The position numbers were made by a program, and so were the translations under genes. 64,000 nt of DNA from Argentina anserina (taxonomy: Eukaryota; Streptophyta; Magnoliopsida; Rosales; Rosaceae), in assembly GCF_933775445.1 (NCBI RefSeq), contig NC_065875.1, positions 12,413,001 through 12,477,000 on the forward strand, given 5' to 3'. Of this stretch, positions 44,026 to 56,312 are shown in pieces. Below the pieces are notes generated by a model, which saw nothing but the letters and a program-made list of their open reading frames with translations, did no database searches and was not told where the DNA came from. Numbering within the stretch: position 1 is the first letter of the stretch; each line of letters opens with the position of its first letter.

Positions 44026-45888
44026 TGCACATAATAAATACGATGCTTTCTTATGAATTATCTCATTTCTAAACTCTCTTACATACAAAAGGGGGAATCT
44101 CAATTTAAATTCGACAGTATAACTCAGATTACCTTTATCGGACCCTTTTAATTATCTTATATAAAATTAAAAAGAATTATCTAGTCATTAAAGTCTCTTC
44201 AATCTTACATAAAATCTTCATTTATTTTCAATGTAGATTATATCTGACAAGATTCATGCATGGTATGTGGGGTATTAACAGCGTTGTATGGATGGAACTT
44301 CTTATTGAGCTTGTTGCTTAGTTCATTCTCTTCTTAAATCTAAAGTTATGGGAATCAACTCTCAACATTTATATATTTATTTTATCAGACAAATCTCTTA
44401 CTTGAATTGTTCTGAACTTTGATGCGGCATAATTCCTCGAGATTCCTCTTCAGAAGCTATTGCTGAAGAACAAGTCTTCCGATTCCTTAATGACGCAACA
44501 AACACCTTACCAATTCTCACAAACAAACTTTCCTCATCCCCTTTGATGCTATACCGCTAAGTTCTGGTTCCAAGAAAGAAAATAAACAATGCGAGGACCA
44601 TCACAATACATGGAATTCCAAAACCAAGACCCCAGCTGAGGTTGTCCTGAATGTAGGCTAATAACGAAAATGTACACAAGGGCCCTGCACATATACAAAA
44701 ATACCACCAATTGAAGAATGAGCTTTTAGCTTTGCATTCCTCTTCATCATGTCCATCAAACTGATCAGCTCCAAAAGCCTGAACGCAAGGCTTGTGTCCA
44801 CCTTGCCCGATAGCAACCAGATATATAGAGAAGAAGAATAACAACTCTTGGAGCCGAGAAGAACACCTAATGGACTCATTGGTTTTCTCACAGTCCGAAA
44901 TACCAAGCGAAGGAAGCAAGGCCGAGACAGTCAACAAGCCGAGTCCCTGTTCCAATTTAGATCAAGAACAGCAACACAAGCATGGCAGCAATACGCAGAA
45001 ACAAGACTAAAACGTACATCACAATCATCCCTAAAGAATACAGAATCACTCCACAGTCCATCCTAATGAAAACTGAAATGAGTGAAATCATATCAAACTA
45101 TACAAGAGTTTTCATACAATGCAACTAAAAGCCAGACTCTACCTTACACCAGGTTAAAATGAATTCTATTTTCACATAAAAGGTTTCTAAAGAAAAAAAA
45201 ACTTCCGAGAAATAGAATGAGGAGTCGACTCTTGCCAAAAGAACAAAACTTGAATATGTGCGAATTAAGCCCAAGTCCTATGAGCAGCTGCATTACCTTC
45301 AATACTACTCTAGATGAATGGTTTTTTACTCTAGACAGTAAATAAACTTTCTACTCACACGGTAAATATCTTGTTCGCAACTAATCGAAAGACAGAAGAG
45401 AGTCAGAGAGACATACACATACCAATATGTAAAGGAGAGAAGCAACAACAATGGTGCGGTAGCGTCCGAGGTAAGAATCAGCGACAAACGCTCCGACCAA
45501 AGGGAGCATCAACGTCGTTCCGCTCCAGACATTGACAGTTTGAGCCGCCGTGGCCATGGACTGTCCGAGAGGCCCAGTCAGATAGGAGATAAGGTTGGCC
45601 ACAATCCCAATGTAGACCACCCTCTCCGCAATCTCCACACCTGAAAAGAATTCAACTTCTGTAATCAGTTTATGGATACAGAGAGGCTTGGAATAGTGAT
45701 GGACTGACGGGAGTCGATGCGGGTGTGTTACCTATTATGAAGGAGGCGGAACGCCAACCGCCTGAGGTGGACCGGAGGACCGGACGGCCTTGGTAGTCGA
45801 CGGCGGCCTCCACCACGTCATCGTCGTTGTCGGGGAGGAGTGGAGTTTGTGTAACGAATCGATTTTTTGGAATTAATTATTTGAATTC

Positions 45889-46973
45889 TTAAATTTTAGG
45901 CCAAATTTAGTCTTAATTGTCAATTTATACCCCGAACTTACATTGTAGTCAATTTACCTCCTTAACTTGGTAACAATTACCGATTTACACTCCGAACTTG
46001 CATTTGAGTCAATTTACCTCCTAAACTTGCTAAAAATTGCCGATTTGCACCCTATCCATTAAATTTAATGTTTTCAATCTAATTTTAAGTCACATGTCAT
46101 GCATTTAAAGGGTAGTATTGTCATTATATATTTATTCATATTGAATAATGAAATAAATTAATAAAATTACTTAAGAGGAACACTTGCTACAATATTTGTT
46201 TCTTCGAAACATGTTATTGATTTATATATTTATTATTTTATGTGATATGGTATGTTAAAAGATATTAGAAAAAATATAAATAAATAAATACATTGAAAAT
46301 TAAAAATAAATGTGTGTTCCGAGAGAATTACTATTCTACCATTGTGTGTGTCTTAGCCTTATTAGGTTTCCTGTTAGAGATAGATTCGCATCTTTGTAAT
46401 AGATTAGGACTCCGAATCTTACGGGATTGTGGTTATGTAATGCCTATATATTGGCCTCATTATCAATCAATAAACGGTTACGTTCTGTTCTATTACGTCG
46501 TTATTATTCTCGTTTTGTTCATTCTCCAACAATGTGTACATATAAAAATATATTTATACACAACACAATATATTTGAATGAGTGGGTGTATTGAATATAT
46601 AATTCAAAGTAGGGTGAAGTAGGTAGAAAAAAGATGTAAATAAATAATTTGATTAACAAACTAATCCTCATTTTAAAGAATATTTTTATTTGTTTTTAAG
46701 AAAAATATAAATAGAAAATGACAACATTACCCTTCATGTGCATGACATGTGACGCAAAATTAGATAGAAATAGTTAAATTTAACGGATGTGGTGCAAATC
46801 GGTAATTTTTACTAAGTTTAGGGGGTAAATTGACTCAAATACAAGTTCGGGGTGTAAATCCGCAATTTTTACCAAGTTTAAGAGGTAAATTGACTCAAAT
46901 GCAAGTTCGGGGTGCAAATTGACAATTTCAGCCAAATTTAGGGTGCAAATCGGCATTTATACCTAAATTTTAA
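45889..46973. mobile_element. Long-terminal-inverted-repeat DNA element at the NPF 5' end
   Basis: About 220-230 bases at each end are inverted copies. They contain units of roughly 50 bases around TCAATTTACCTCCTAAACTT and CCGATTTGCACCC, and then share AATTTTA/GAGTCACATGTCATGCA. The interior is AT-rich and encodes nothing. Long inverted ends suggest a Mutator-like element, but no 9-bp duplication was found at these approximate borders. A solo LTR (46315-46531) is inserted inside it. Its left edge lies 34 bases from the last recognisable codon of NPF exon 1. Confidence 0.75.
46315..46531 (+). mobile_element. Solo LTR of the copia C family (longer variant)
   Basis: 217 bases starting TGTTCCGAGAGAATTACTAT and closely following the copia C LTR to GGCCTCATTATCAATCAATA. 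It then has its own 3' end to TTCTCCAACA. Flanked by a perfect ATGTG duplication (46310-46314, 46532-46536). Confidence 0.92.
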
Positions 46974-48545
46974 TGTGTGTAAATTTATTAAACCAGCCCA
47001 CCGTAGCCTAGAAGCGTCGCATGGCCCTCCGCAATCGACCCCGAGCTCAACGCGTTCGTCCTGCCGTCTTAAGCCTCGCGCAACTCCCTCCGTCGTCCTA
47101 GCTTCGTCGTAGGAGAGACCCGAGCACAGAGACCGCCTCGCCACCTCCGATCCTCGTTGCTGAAGCCACCTGCAAGATCGACCCCGTCGACATTTCGAGC
47201 TCCTCCGGCGACTTCCGACCGTCCTAGGGCTTCACGTTGGTACGAAATTTCATTTAGAAGATTGTATCGTGTGATTTCTTGTGTGTTTGGATGGATTTTT
47301 GGAGCAATTGGAGGAGAATTGGAGGAGGTGAAGAGAAGTGAGCACCGCCGCTTTAAGCAGCACGTGAGGTAGCATGAGGAGGGTAGGAGGCGGCCTTGGG
47401 CCGTGGAGGGGAAGAGGGGAAGGAGATGAGAGGAAGATCATGGATATTTTGATCATGCTACCCAAGATGAAGGTCATGGATCTAGAGCAGGTGGTCATGG
47501 TACGCAACAACATAATAAGTGCGGGAGGAGGACAAGAGGAGTTTTTGATGATCAAAATATTACATCTGATGTTACTTCAGTTGCCTTAAGTTTTAGTTTT
47601 ATATTGACAGAGCACAAAACATAGTGGGACGTCAAACGAATCACATGAAGTCAAACTATCAATGTGGTTATCTTATTTACGATTATGGTCAGTTTGGAGA
47701 AGTATATAATCAATCATCGAGGTTGACTTATCCTTACTATCAATTTCTTGAAGAAACTGTCAGCAGCTCGAAAAAGATATATGACTCTCATGTTAACTAT
47801 TACAATTCGTACTATATGGCTCGTATGTCTTGGGCAAAGTATTGTAGTTTGTTGACCAATGTGCGTCTTTTGAACCACGTAGAGCCTTTTTCAGATACTA
47901 GATAAAGTTAATAATTATATATGTTTATATGTAATTTAATAATAAATAAATTGAAAATTTCGAAACGATATATTTTCTACAATATCCCCGATATGTATGA
48001 TATTTAAAAAAAAATGATATGTCTACGGATACCGATATTTTGAACATTGCATTATAGAAGCTAGAAAATGCAAGTATAAATTTCAGATGAATAGGGGATT
48101 ATGAGTATCAATTTAGTTGGTTAATTGGCCACTGCCTTCGTTTGTGGGTGCATTTGCTCAAAGAGAGGAAGAGACCCCCAAAAATTGTGGTGACAGCTAT
48201 TAAGTATTAACGACCTCTCAGTAAAAACACTCTCCGCCGGACAAAATATTTACTTCATAGTAAATGGCCTAATGTTATAAATTAAAAAAAATCATTTAAA
48301 AAAGAGAGAGAAATATTAGGAACCTACTTTCGAAAACGAATTTAGATGATGACTTGGCACCGCCCTTCTTCTTTCGAATCTGTTAGTCAACGCCGGTTGG
48401 CTGCCGGCAAAAGAAGCTTCGATCGTCTTCTATTCTATTCTATTCTATTCTCACCTCTCTCTCTCTCTTCCACTTTCCTCTTATCTCTCCCTCCCCATTC
48501 GAATCCACGTCGGACCCGACCCGAATCCCCTCGACGTGACAATAC
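46974..48545. other. Intergenic region upstream of HSFA5
   Basis: Bases 47000-47420 are GC-richer than their surroundings, with broken frames on both strands. A 93-codon plus frame at 47624-47905 is rich in Tyr and Ser and not recognised. Neither is called a gene. Bases 48260-48545 probably hold the HSFA5 promoter and leader: TATAAAT near 48275, then a CT-rich tract. Confidence 0.4.
48427..48452 (+). repeat. (TATTC)n repeat in HSFA5 leader
   Basis: About five copies of TCTAT/TATTC followed by a CT run, within the probable 5' UTR. Confidence 0.85.
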
Positions 48546-51459
48546 ATGGACGGAAGCGGCGGTGGTGGCGGGAGCGGCGGAGGTCCGGCGCCGTTCCTGC
48601 TGAAGACGTACGACATGGTAGACGACACGGCGACGGACGAGATCGTGTCGTGGAGCTCCCACAAGAAGAGCTTCGTCGTCTGGAACCCTCCGGAATTCGC
48701 TAGGCTTCTGCTTCCTACCTATTTCAAGCACAACAACTTCTCTAGCTTCATCCGTCAGCTCAATACTTACGTAAGCCGCCTCATTCTTCCTGCACTCTCA
48801 TTTTGATTCACTATCATATCATCGTTATGAGACAAGAAATTTGAGAATCACAGCTAATTCCTTAGACATTTATTTGGATATATAATAGACTAATTAATAG
48901 GTTGTAGTGATTTTGTGTAGTGAATTTCGTGTTTCGATATGGATGATGAAGTATGTGTTTTTAGGTGAAATACTGAGATACGTCATGCCTACAGTTTTAA
49001 TGACTTGCGTTAAGGTTGAATACATCTATTAACTGAGGCTGAGGTCTGCTTCCGGAGCATTCCGTTTGCTACATCTTTAGTGATGCAAATGGGATATTGA
49101 TCTGTTGAACATGCTTTCGGCTCGCGTTCTGAGGTTTCTGAGGAAGAGGAGGAGATAGAATTCGAAATGCATTTCCATAGGTAGTGAGGTTATTGGGGAA
49201 TACAAGTCACCGTAGTTGAGTGAATTAAGTCTCTAGGTTCTCAGTTGGGCTATTGGTTTGGAGTGACCTACAGTGTCTGCCATGGAAGCATGGTGAACTA
49301 TCTTGTGACTCGTCTTAACCTATACTAAAAGATAGAATGGAACGGGGTTATATGTGAGTTACTGGGAAACATAGAATATCATGGGGTTATATATGAGCCC
49401 TCCTTCTAACCAATTTTTTAGGGGGGGGGGGGGGGGGGGGGGAATAATATCTGTAGGTCATAGCAAAAGGATGGGAGCAGCATAAAATTACGGCTATTTT
49501 AATCTAGAATACCCTTGAACTAAGGGCAGACGGAAGTTGAGTTATATGTTCAATGATTCGTAAAACTCAAGTGATCCACTAGTAGTAGTCTCACAATAGG
49601 ATGATGTTTTTCGGGAATTATAGGCATCCACATCAAACAATATGACAGTCTTTCCTACTCTTTCGCCTCAAAAATTTATTGATAAACCTTTGTTTTCTTA
49701 TTTGTGCCTTTTTTTTTCTGTCGGACTATGTTGCTGGTAACATTTGTGAAATTTGAAGGTTTTGTGCTTTCTTTTTTTGGATAAATTGAAGATTTGTCCT
49801 TGGTTGATGGTTAACTCAATCTTATGGTATGCCTTTTGGGATATTATCTATATCTTTCAGACTGATAGTTTTAATAATCCAGCTTTGAGCATATCCTGTT
49901 CAAAACTAATTTATTCTGTATGGATGTATTTTTGTCGAGGTAAATTTTGTATGGGCCTTTCCTCTGGTTGTAATTCCATTGGTTAATAGTAAGCAAATTC
50001 AGCAAAAATAAAATAACACAAAATAGCAGGCAAATCTTAGATCAGGAACTATATGTTGTTCATGTATTTTGATACCTTATGCCGTCTTTCATATACAGTC
50101 AACGCCATACGTGCCTCCTTACAAGTCTCTTTCAAATGCAGAGCCTGTGGCTCCAACATAAATTGTTCTCTCTCTAAATTTTTTTGTTTCTATTTGGGAA
50201 AGCCTGTTTTAGTACAATTTAAACTGAGCACATTTGATTCTTGACCACAGGGATTTCGAAAGATTGATCCTGAAAGATGGGAATTTGCTAATGAAGAATT
50301 CATACAAGATCAAAAGCATCTTCTTAAGAATATTCATCGCAGGAAGCCCATTCACAGCCACAGTAATCCTCAGGGTTCTATGGTTGATCAGGAAAGAGCA
50401 GCTCTTGATGATGAAATAGAGAAGCTATCAAATGAAAAAACTGCACTTGAAGCAAATATTGCAAGATTCCAGCAGCAGCGATCTTCAGAAAAGCTTCAGT
50501 TGGAAGACCTGACTAAGCGGGTTAATGGTATGGAGCAGAGGCAGAAGAATCTGCTGACATTCTTAGACAAAGCTGTTCAGAATCCTGCCTTTGTTGAACA
50601 CCTAGCCGGAAAAATTGAATCTATGGATTTCTCAACATATAACAAGAAAAGGCGACTGCCTGATTTGGAACACTCACAGCCAGTTGTGGACAATAGTTTT
50701 GTGGATAACCAAAGTAGTTCCAGACTTGAGTTTGGGACTATATTCCACCAAGACTTTTCAAGTAAGCTGAGATTGGAATTATCTCCAGCTGTTTCAGACA
50801 TTAACCTTGTTTCACATAGCACCCAAAGTTCCAGTGAAGATGGGGATAGTTCAACAAGGAAAATATCGGAAGAACTGAAAGGTGCACAGATGAGACCAGA
50901 ATGCCTTTTATTTGCAAATGAACCACTAGAACTTTCAGATACTGGAACATCATTCGCATTCAAAATGGATTTGTTGTCGCGAAAATCTCAAACTGTTGGA
51001 AGCCCTGGGCTTCATTCCTTGCAGCCGGGTATGCCTTCTAATGAAGATAGTGATGGCCAGATAGTCTGTCACTTAAATCTTACATTATCATCCTCTCCCT
51101 TGAAAGTTACCAGTAGCCCATATTCAGCTACAGTACCCCTAGTAAGTCCGGACATCAGCAACTCCTCATCCTCAGCTTGGAATGCCAATGACAAAGAATC
51201 AGAAAGTAGAGCCCTTCCGCACAATAACCTGGCTGATGAAGACAAACCTAAAAATTCCTCAAAAGAGGCCACAAAACACAGTAAAGGGCATGCATCCGTT
51301 CCAGTTAGAGTAAATGACGTTTTCTGGGAACAGTTCTTAACTGAAAGACCTGGCTGCTCAGAGAATGAAGAAGCGAGTTCTAATTTTAGAGAAAATCCGT
51401 ATGGTGAGCAAGATGGAATGTCCAGAAATGCTAAAGGTGCAGAAACACTTACCCTTTGA
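48546..51459 (+). CDS. HSFA5: Heat stress transcription factor A-5 (two exons)
   Basis: Exon 1 is 48546-48770 and exon 2 is 50251-51459, joined in phase 0 across a 1480-base GT-AG intron placed inside the DNA-binding domain, the fixed intron site of plant HSFs. The product has 477 residues. The DNA-binding domain is at about 14-108 ([28 protein letters not shown] then [14 protein letters not shown]). The HR-A/B coiled coil is at about 125-185 ([20 protein letters not shown]), the nuclear signal is KKRRLP near 207, and the AHA activation motif is [13 protein letters not shown] near 438. The [11 protein letters not shown]...NEEASS tail and the final ...LTL match class A5 rather than A4. A5 members are nuclear and known to bind and restrain HsfA4. 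The start ATG opens a Gly/Ser-rich leader. No frame breaks. Confidence 0.94.
49421..49442 (+). repeat. Poly-G run in HSFA5 intron
   Basis: 22 consecutive G residues. The length may be affected by sequencing. Confidence 0.85.
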
Positions 51460-52831
51460 CAACCACGGGTAAGGTGAGCCATTGGACCAGGTTCTAAGTA
51501 GGCTCTTTTCTTCTCTTTCTTCTCATTCTATGCGAAGTTCATGTTTCTTAAGATTTCTACATTGATGTGACTCTGTCATTGGTTTGAATAAGTTCTTGCC
51601 GAAATGCCATTAGTTCTTAGTTACCTTTGGCTACAGTTAGTGGTTTTGATATGACTACATTAACAGTGGTATTTGTGCCTACATTTGTGCCTAACTACAT
51701 TAATAGTTGGGTAATTTTGGTTTCTTGGAAGACATTAACCTGTTTGATTTATATGTTGCTCAAGTTCTAGCAGCGGTAGTACAATGGGCTCATCTCAAAT
51801 GAAGGGTGTGTGCATAGACACTAAATCTATGGCATGTACAGTCTCTGATTCCATGCTATTACTAAAACTGCTTCTGCTTCTGCTTCTCTCAAATCTCACT
51901 CAAAATTTTGGCTTTGATACAGTTCTTATTGCCTTTTTTAGTTGACCTATCTTTCTGAAAATATGCTTTACCAAATTTGTAGAGCAGAACTTAAACTAGT
52001 GAAATTTGAACAAACTCGGCAATTTGAGCTGTGATAATCATTCAGAAGATGTTTTACTATAGACAGCTGGAACGACAGAAAAGGCAGGAACAAGAGAATG
52101 TTAAGAGTGGTAGCTACCGAGGAACTCTGAGTCCATGAGGATCAGGTTGAATTCAATTTATCTTCCGTTTTTGTGTTGCCAATTTCAAAGTTGTCTTTCC
52201 TTATTTTCATGAAAGACATTGCAGCATTATCGGCTTATCCTCCTGTTGAGAAGAGGGAATTCCCTTAACGAACAACTGTGGATTTTGTGATTGGAAATGG
52301 CTCAGAAATGCTAGGTTGCATGGACCCAAACTCGGTCACCTGCGTTATCTTTTGATATTCAGGCCAATGCATGTTTTCTATGTATCCGAAAAAACAAAGA
52401 TGAGACATCTCATTATCGTTTAACAGTCACGCAGAGAATTGATGGAATGTTATCATTTTCAGAACAAGGGTTAAACACGAACCCATCCTCAAAGACTATA
52501 GAAAACAAAAACGAGTCATTGTTTACAACCTGGCCTCTGGACTTCAAGAGAACAGCTCCCAAGTTCAGTCAAAATTACTAATTACCAAAAAAACGCCGAT
52601 ATAAATTTGTTTGGTCAATAATGCAGATATAACTTTAAATGCAAAATCTCATCACTATTATTCAAAAGACAATAAACTGTTGAAGATTCATTTCCCAGGC
52701 TGGGTAGCATATACATAGAAAGCAAATGAATGTTTCGCCTGCGCTCAACATTCCTGTGTTCTACTCCACATAATACAAAACTGGAAAGAAATTAAACTAC
52801 TTGACCATAACTAGTTGAGATAACGCTGGCC
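51460..52831. other. HSFA5 3' region and spacer to the F-box gene
   Basis: Probably contains the HSFA5 3' UTR and, near 52832, the 3' UTR of the minus-strand F-box gene. The two genes are convergent. No other frame was recognised. Confidence 0.45.
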
Positions 52832-53929
52832 TCACTCCTCCATGTCCACCACTTCTGCTGCCGGCAGTGACTCTAGGGACTCCTCATAAAAGACAGTTTC
52901 AATGATATTCTGATCTATGTCCTCTGAAACAATTGTCTGAAACACCCTTCCTTTCGGATCATATAAGAGTAGGCAAATATCATCATGAGCAAACAACACT
53001 TCACCGGTCTCCAAAATACATAGTGGCTTCAAACCATGCTCATCAGGATCAAAGTTTCGGCGTAGAACCTTTTTAGGAATACGCAGCACTCTAGTCCATG
53101 ATTCTCTGACCCCAAATTCATTCATAACCCAGATCCTAAGACTGGAAATATCGGTTCCGGAATATATAAACAGACGGTTCTTGGTAACGCCGATACCCAC
53201 CGAGCTCGGTACATTGTCTGGTAGAGACAATGTTCGCTCGAATGTGTTCTCTTTTAAGTTAAAAGAAACGATAGTCGAACTCATGAACCCGAGTTTTATC
53301 CAGTGAATTGCTCCATTTAAGTAGCAACCCTGACCAGATACATCTACACTCTCGAGGTCCATGTAAGTCCTCCATGTGTGCGTCTTCACTGCAAAGACCT
53401 CAGTCACAGTCTTCGGTCGATCACTGTATCCATATACTACTTTGTAGTCACCAGCTGAAGGGTCATAACCGACGCCATGAAGACTTAGTAGAGGCTTGTT
53501 CTTGGGAGGTGCAGGTCTGGGAAAAACCATTGTCTCTCTAGTAGACGGATTCCATAGCACATAAATGTCGTCCTGCTCGTCTACCTCGAGAAGAACCAGA
53601 CCACAGCAGGAACCCAAGATACTGATATTACTACTGTTCGGCTCAGCCACGTCTGGAGAAGAGACCTGCTTAATGGCAGCACCACCTTCCTTACTCAGGG
53701 CTTCATAATCAATGGAGAGGAGAAGCTTGGGGTTCCGGGCGCACAGGAGTCTGTGTCTGTTTAAGTTCATACTGCGAATCATGGCTTGCCATGGCTTGCT
53801 TACACACTGAAACCGCTTCAGTGCTTTCACCGGAAGCAATGATAGTATGTCTCGAACAATCTCAGGCTCGACGTATGAGTAGCCCGGGGCCTGCTTCCTT
53901 TTCAACGAGGAGGTCACCATCTTGTTCAT
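52832..53929 (-). CDS. F-box protein with F-box-associated domain (CPR1/CPR30-like)
   Basis: A single-exon gene of 365 residues. The F-box is at about 18-60 (YVEPEIVRDILSLLPVKALKRFQCVSK), the SKP1-binding module of SCF ubiquitin ligases. The F-box-associated domain follows from about 105 to 310: SCCGLVLLEV, LWNPSTRETMVFP, GVGYDPSAGDYKVV, WRTYMDLESVD, GAIHWIKLG, SFNLKENTFE, and WVMNEFGVRESWTRV. This substrate-binding part is typical of the large plant FBA family that includes CPR1. Its target cannot be told from sequence. The acidic C-terminus ends EVVDMEE. Two Met codons lie close together at the start (residues 1 and 4), so translation may begin at either. Confidence 0.9.
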   Translation of the reverse strand: MNKMVTSSLKRKQAPGYSYVEPEIVRDILSLLPVKALKRFQCVSKPWQAMIRSMNLNRHRLLCARNPKLLLSIDYEALSKEGGAAIKQVSSPDVAEPNSSNISILGSCCGLVLLEVDEQDDIYVLWNPSTRETMVFPRPAPPKNKPLLSLHGVGYDPSAGDYKVVYGYSDRPKTVTEVFAVKTHTWRTYMDLESVDVSGQGCYLNGAIHWIKLGFMSSTIVSFNLKENTFERTLSLPDNVPSSVGIGVTKNRLFIYSGTDISSLRIWVMNEFGVRESWTRVLRIPKKVLRRNFDPDEHGLKPLCILETGEVLFAHDDICLLLYDPKGRVFQTIVSEDIDQNIIETVFYEESLESLPAAEVVDMEE

Positions 53930-54928
53930 TTCTTTTGTGTACGTCCGAATGTATTCAACAACCTACACAGATCACATCCAAATAACCAACAAATTTATTA
54001 GCAAATTACATATTAAAAAAACACATGAAAATTAGTACATAACAGCAACAATGAACAACAAATTACCAGAAACAAAAATTTCAGGATATTAAAACAAAGT
54101 AGTTGACCAAATTATATACATATAACGTATATATGTCTTGTCAATTCAAAAAACGTATTTATGTCTTGTATACTGCTTGATTGAAGTTCTACTGTCAAAG
54201 AGAAGACAGAGTACGTATAATATGCATGTCTGCTTATAATTGTATCAACAAAATTGAACGTAACAAAACAAGTCCTCGTGGAAAGTCATTGCTCATTTTC
54301 AAATCAACCGCAGAGAACCAAAAAGATTTCACGGGCACAACAGTTGGTTATGAGACAAATTTAGAATGATATTTGAAGCTAGTAGGTTCCCTTTCATTAT
54401 GCAAAGAGAGCGAGTAGCTGAGACTGTGACCCCCCAGACACAATTCATTATGTGCACATCCCCTAGAGTACTCTTTAATTTGTCTCCTTTTGACTATATA
54501 TGGATGCAATAGTTTACAGACTACATAGCTTCTCAATTAGACTTGATACGTACAACAAAATGTTAGGGGCCAACTTTCAATAGATTCCCGATTAAAAATA
54601 TATATTTCCGAAGATTTATCCAAAAAATATAACATTCAGGCTTAGTGAATTTCTTGTATTAAAAAATTAAAAATTAACTCCAAACCACTTTGTAAATAGA
54701 AATGACAAACATGTCCCTACTAAGACAATTTGAAGAGGAAAACAGGGACAATTTTTTGGCATTTTCGTAATAAAACTTAAATTAGAGTGTGTGGATTGTA
54801 ATTTAATGTATGCAAATTTCACTTTTATATTTTTTCCAAGACAATTGAACAGAACTCCAAAATATCTCTCAACAACCTTGGGCAATGTCTAGTTTGCTAC
54901 TAATATCATTTATTTATCACATTTTTTA
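53930..54928. other. F-box 5' flank, no other gene seen
   Basis: AT-rich promoter-side sequence up to the next retrotransposon. Short open frames here have no family features. Confidence 0.4.
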
Positions 54929-56000
54929 TGATAGGACAAAAAGGTGCATAGGGAAGTATTAGCAAACTGTTTGTTGGACAATTTATAAAATTAACTGGGT
55001 TCAGTAAAATGCTTATTAGGATTCATAAAAATTTGTTGAAATTTATTGAATGTTTGCAAAGAATGAGAAACTATTACGAAAAAGGAAGAATTTGAGAAGT
55101 TTAAAGAGAAGCTATCATTACAGGATAGGACTTGTACCGATGTATTAAATCCTTGTTGTCCAGGAGCCAAATATTGAATAACCTCTAGCAAAGAAAATAC
55201 TGGACTGCGCAGAATACCTCACGTTAACAATTTGACAAGAAAAGAACAAATGTTGAAAGATCTAGCTTGGAGTAGTTCTCTAATTCAATCAACGACAATA
55301 CCGGACTTAGAGAGACAGGGATTTCTGAACTAGTAAGAGGGGCATATGACAATTCTAGGGAAGTGATTTAAACAAAAGTTGTTGGAGATGTTTCTAAGGC
55401 TTACTGCCAAAGCTCTTCAAGAGTTTTGGATTTAAGAATGTACAAGCTAGTGATTACTTATTTATATTGTTTAAGGGATCCTCGTATATGGAAATTAGCA
55501 ACGTAATGCATGCATGTCCAAGTTAATTCGTCTGGATTTGAAATTAATTTGTTATAGATTTTCTGTCAAATATGCGGTTGGAAAAAAATCTAATAAATAC
55601 CATAGAAAACGCTTCGACGTTATAAACATACTTCAAATAATTATAAATACATATTATATTACCAAAAAATCCACCAAATTACCATAAGTATGTGGATATA
55701 TTACCTACATTGAACTTTCGAACGTAAAACCGAATAGCGAATCCAAATCAACAAATTCTAGCCATCAAAACATAGAGGTTTAAAGATGATATATTTTTTT
55801 AGCTCTCTAATTGTCATCATATCAAGTAAGTTAAGCCCTCTTAGAGCATCTTGATGGTATTTGTCAATTCCACATATGTCTCCTAGTCGAATTAGGAAAC
55901 TTGGTTTGGTAAGGTTGTTTACTGCATATATTTGAGTTTCAGCATTGATATCTCTTAATCAGTTTGTGCTGTTTTTGGAATCATTCTAGTATGACTTTTT

Positions 56001-56008
<8 letters not shown>

Positions 56009-56039
<31 letters not shown>
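56009..56039 (+). repeat. (AT)n microsatellite
   Basis: About 14-15 AT dinucleotides within the LTR. Confidence 0.93.
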
Positions 56040-56043
<4 letters not shown>

Positions 56044-56251
56044 ATACTGGATTGTCCGATCCATGTTTTATGGCTTTGAATGAGATCTAAACTGAAATGG
56101 TTTTTCTGACTATATATACAGCATTGCTGTAACTGATGCAAGGTGAGAATTGAGAATATATTCTTGGTATACAGGTCTGATAGTGCAAGATGTCTGCATC
56201 CATGTCAACTGAATACTATTATGAGAATCAAGTTAGTCTTGTTGGCTTATA

Positions 56252-56312
56252 AAGATGTATGCATCCATAGTGCAAGATGTCTGCATCCATAGTGCAGGAC
56301 GTCTGCATCCAT
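56252..56312 (+). repeat. 22-bp tandem repeat (about 3 copies) in LTR
   Basis: Unit AGATGTCTGCATCCATAGTG(CA) repeated about three times with small changes. A related fourth copy lies apart near 56188. Confidence 0.85.

Larger units (their letters stand above)
33192..45855 (-). pseudogene. NRT1/PTR-family (NPF5-like) transporter pseudogene, four exons over 12.7 kb
   Basis: Minus-strand exons that join in frame at GT/AG sites: exon 1 up to 45732 (TPLLPDNDDDVVEAAVDYQG), exon 2 45640-45423 (AERVVYIGIVANLISYLTGP), exon 3 44946-44402 (GQGGHKPCVQAFGADQFDGH) and exon 4 34005-33192 (ITMLQRIGTGM, DQVPTELRSIGLALYLSIFG). NPF proteins are 12-helix proton-coupled nitrate, peptide or metabolite carriers; the wording fits subfamily 5. 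It is dead: TAG in exon 3 (after FFLGTRT, near 44559) and TGA in exon 4 (33387-33389, where Gly is usual in SIFGVGSFLSSF). No ATG opens exon 1, which ends 34 bases short of an inserted element at 45889. Intron 3 is 10.4 kb because copia C sits in it. The former protein would have been near the family's usual 550-600 residues. Confidence 0.88.

Noticed and set aside
47624..47905. 93-codon Tyr/Ser-rich frame upstream of HSFA5
   Set aside because: No recognised family, no splice context, isolated; not enough to call a gene.
48435..48731. Minus-strand frame over HSFA5 exon 1
   Set aside because: Shadow of the GC-rich HSF DNA-binding exon.
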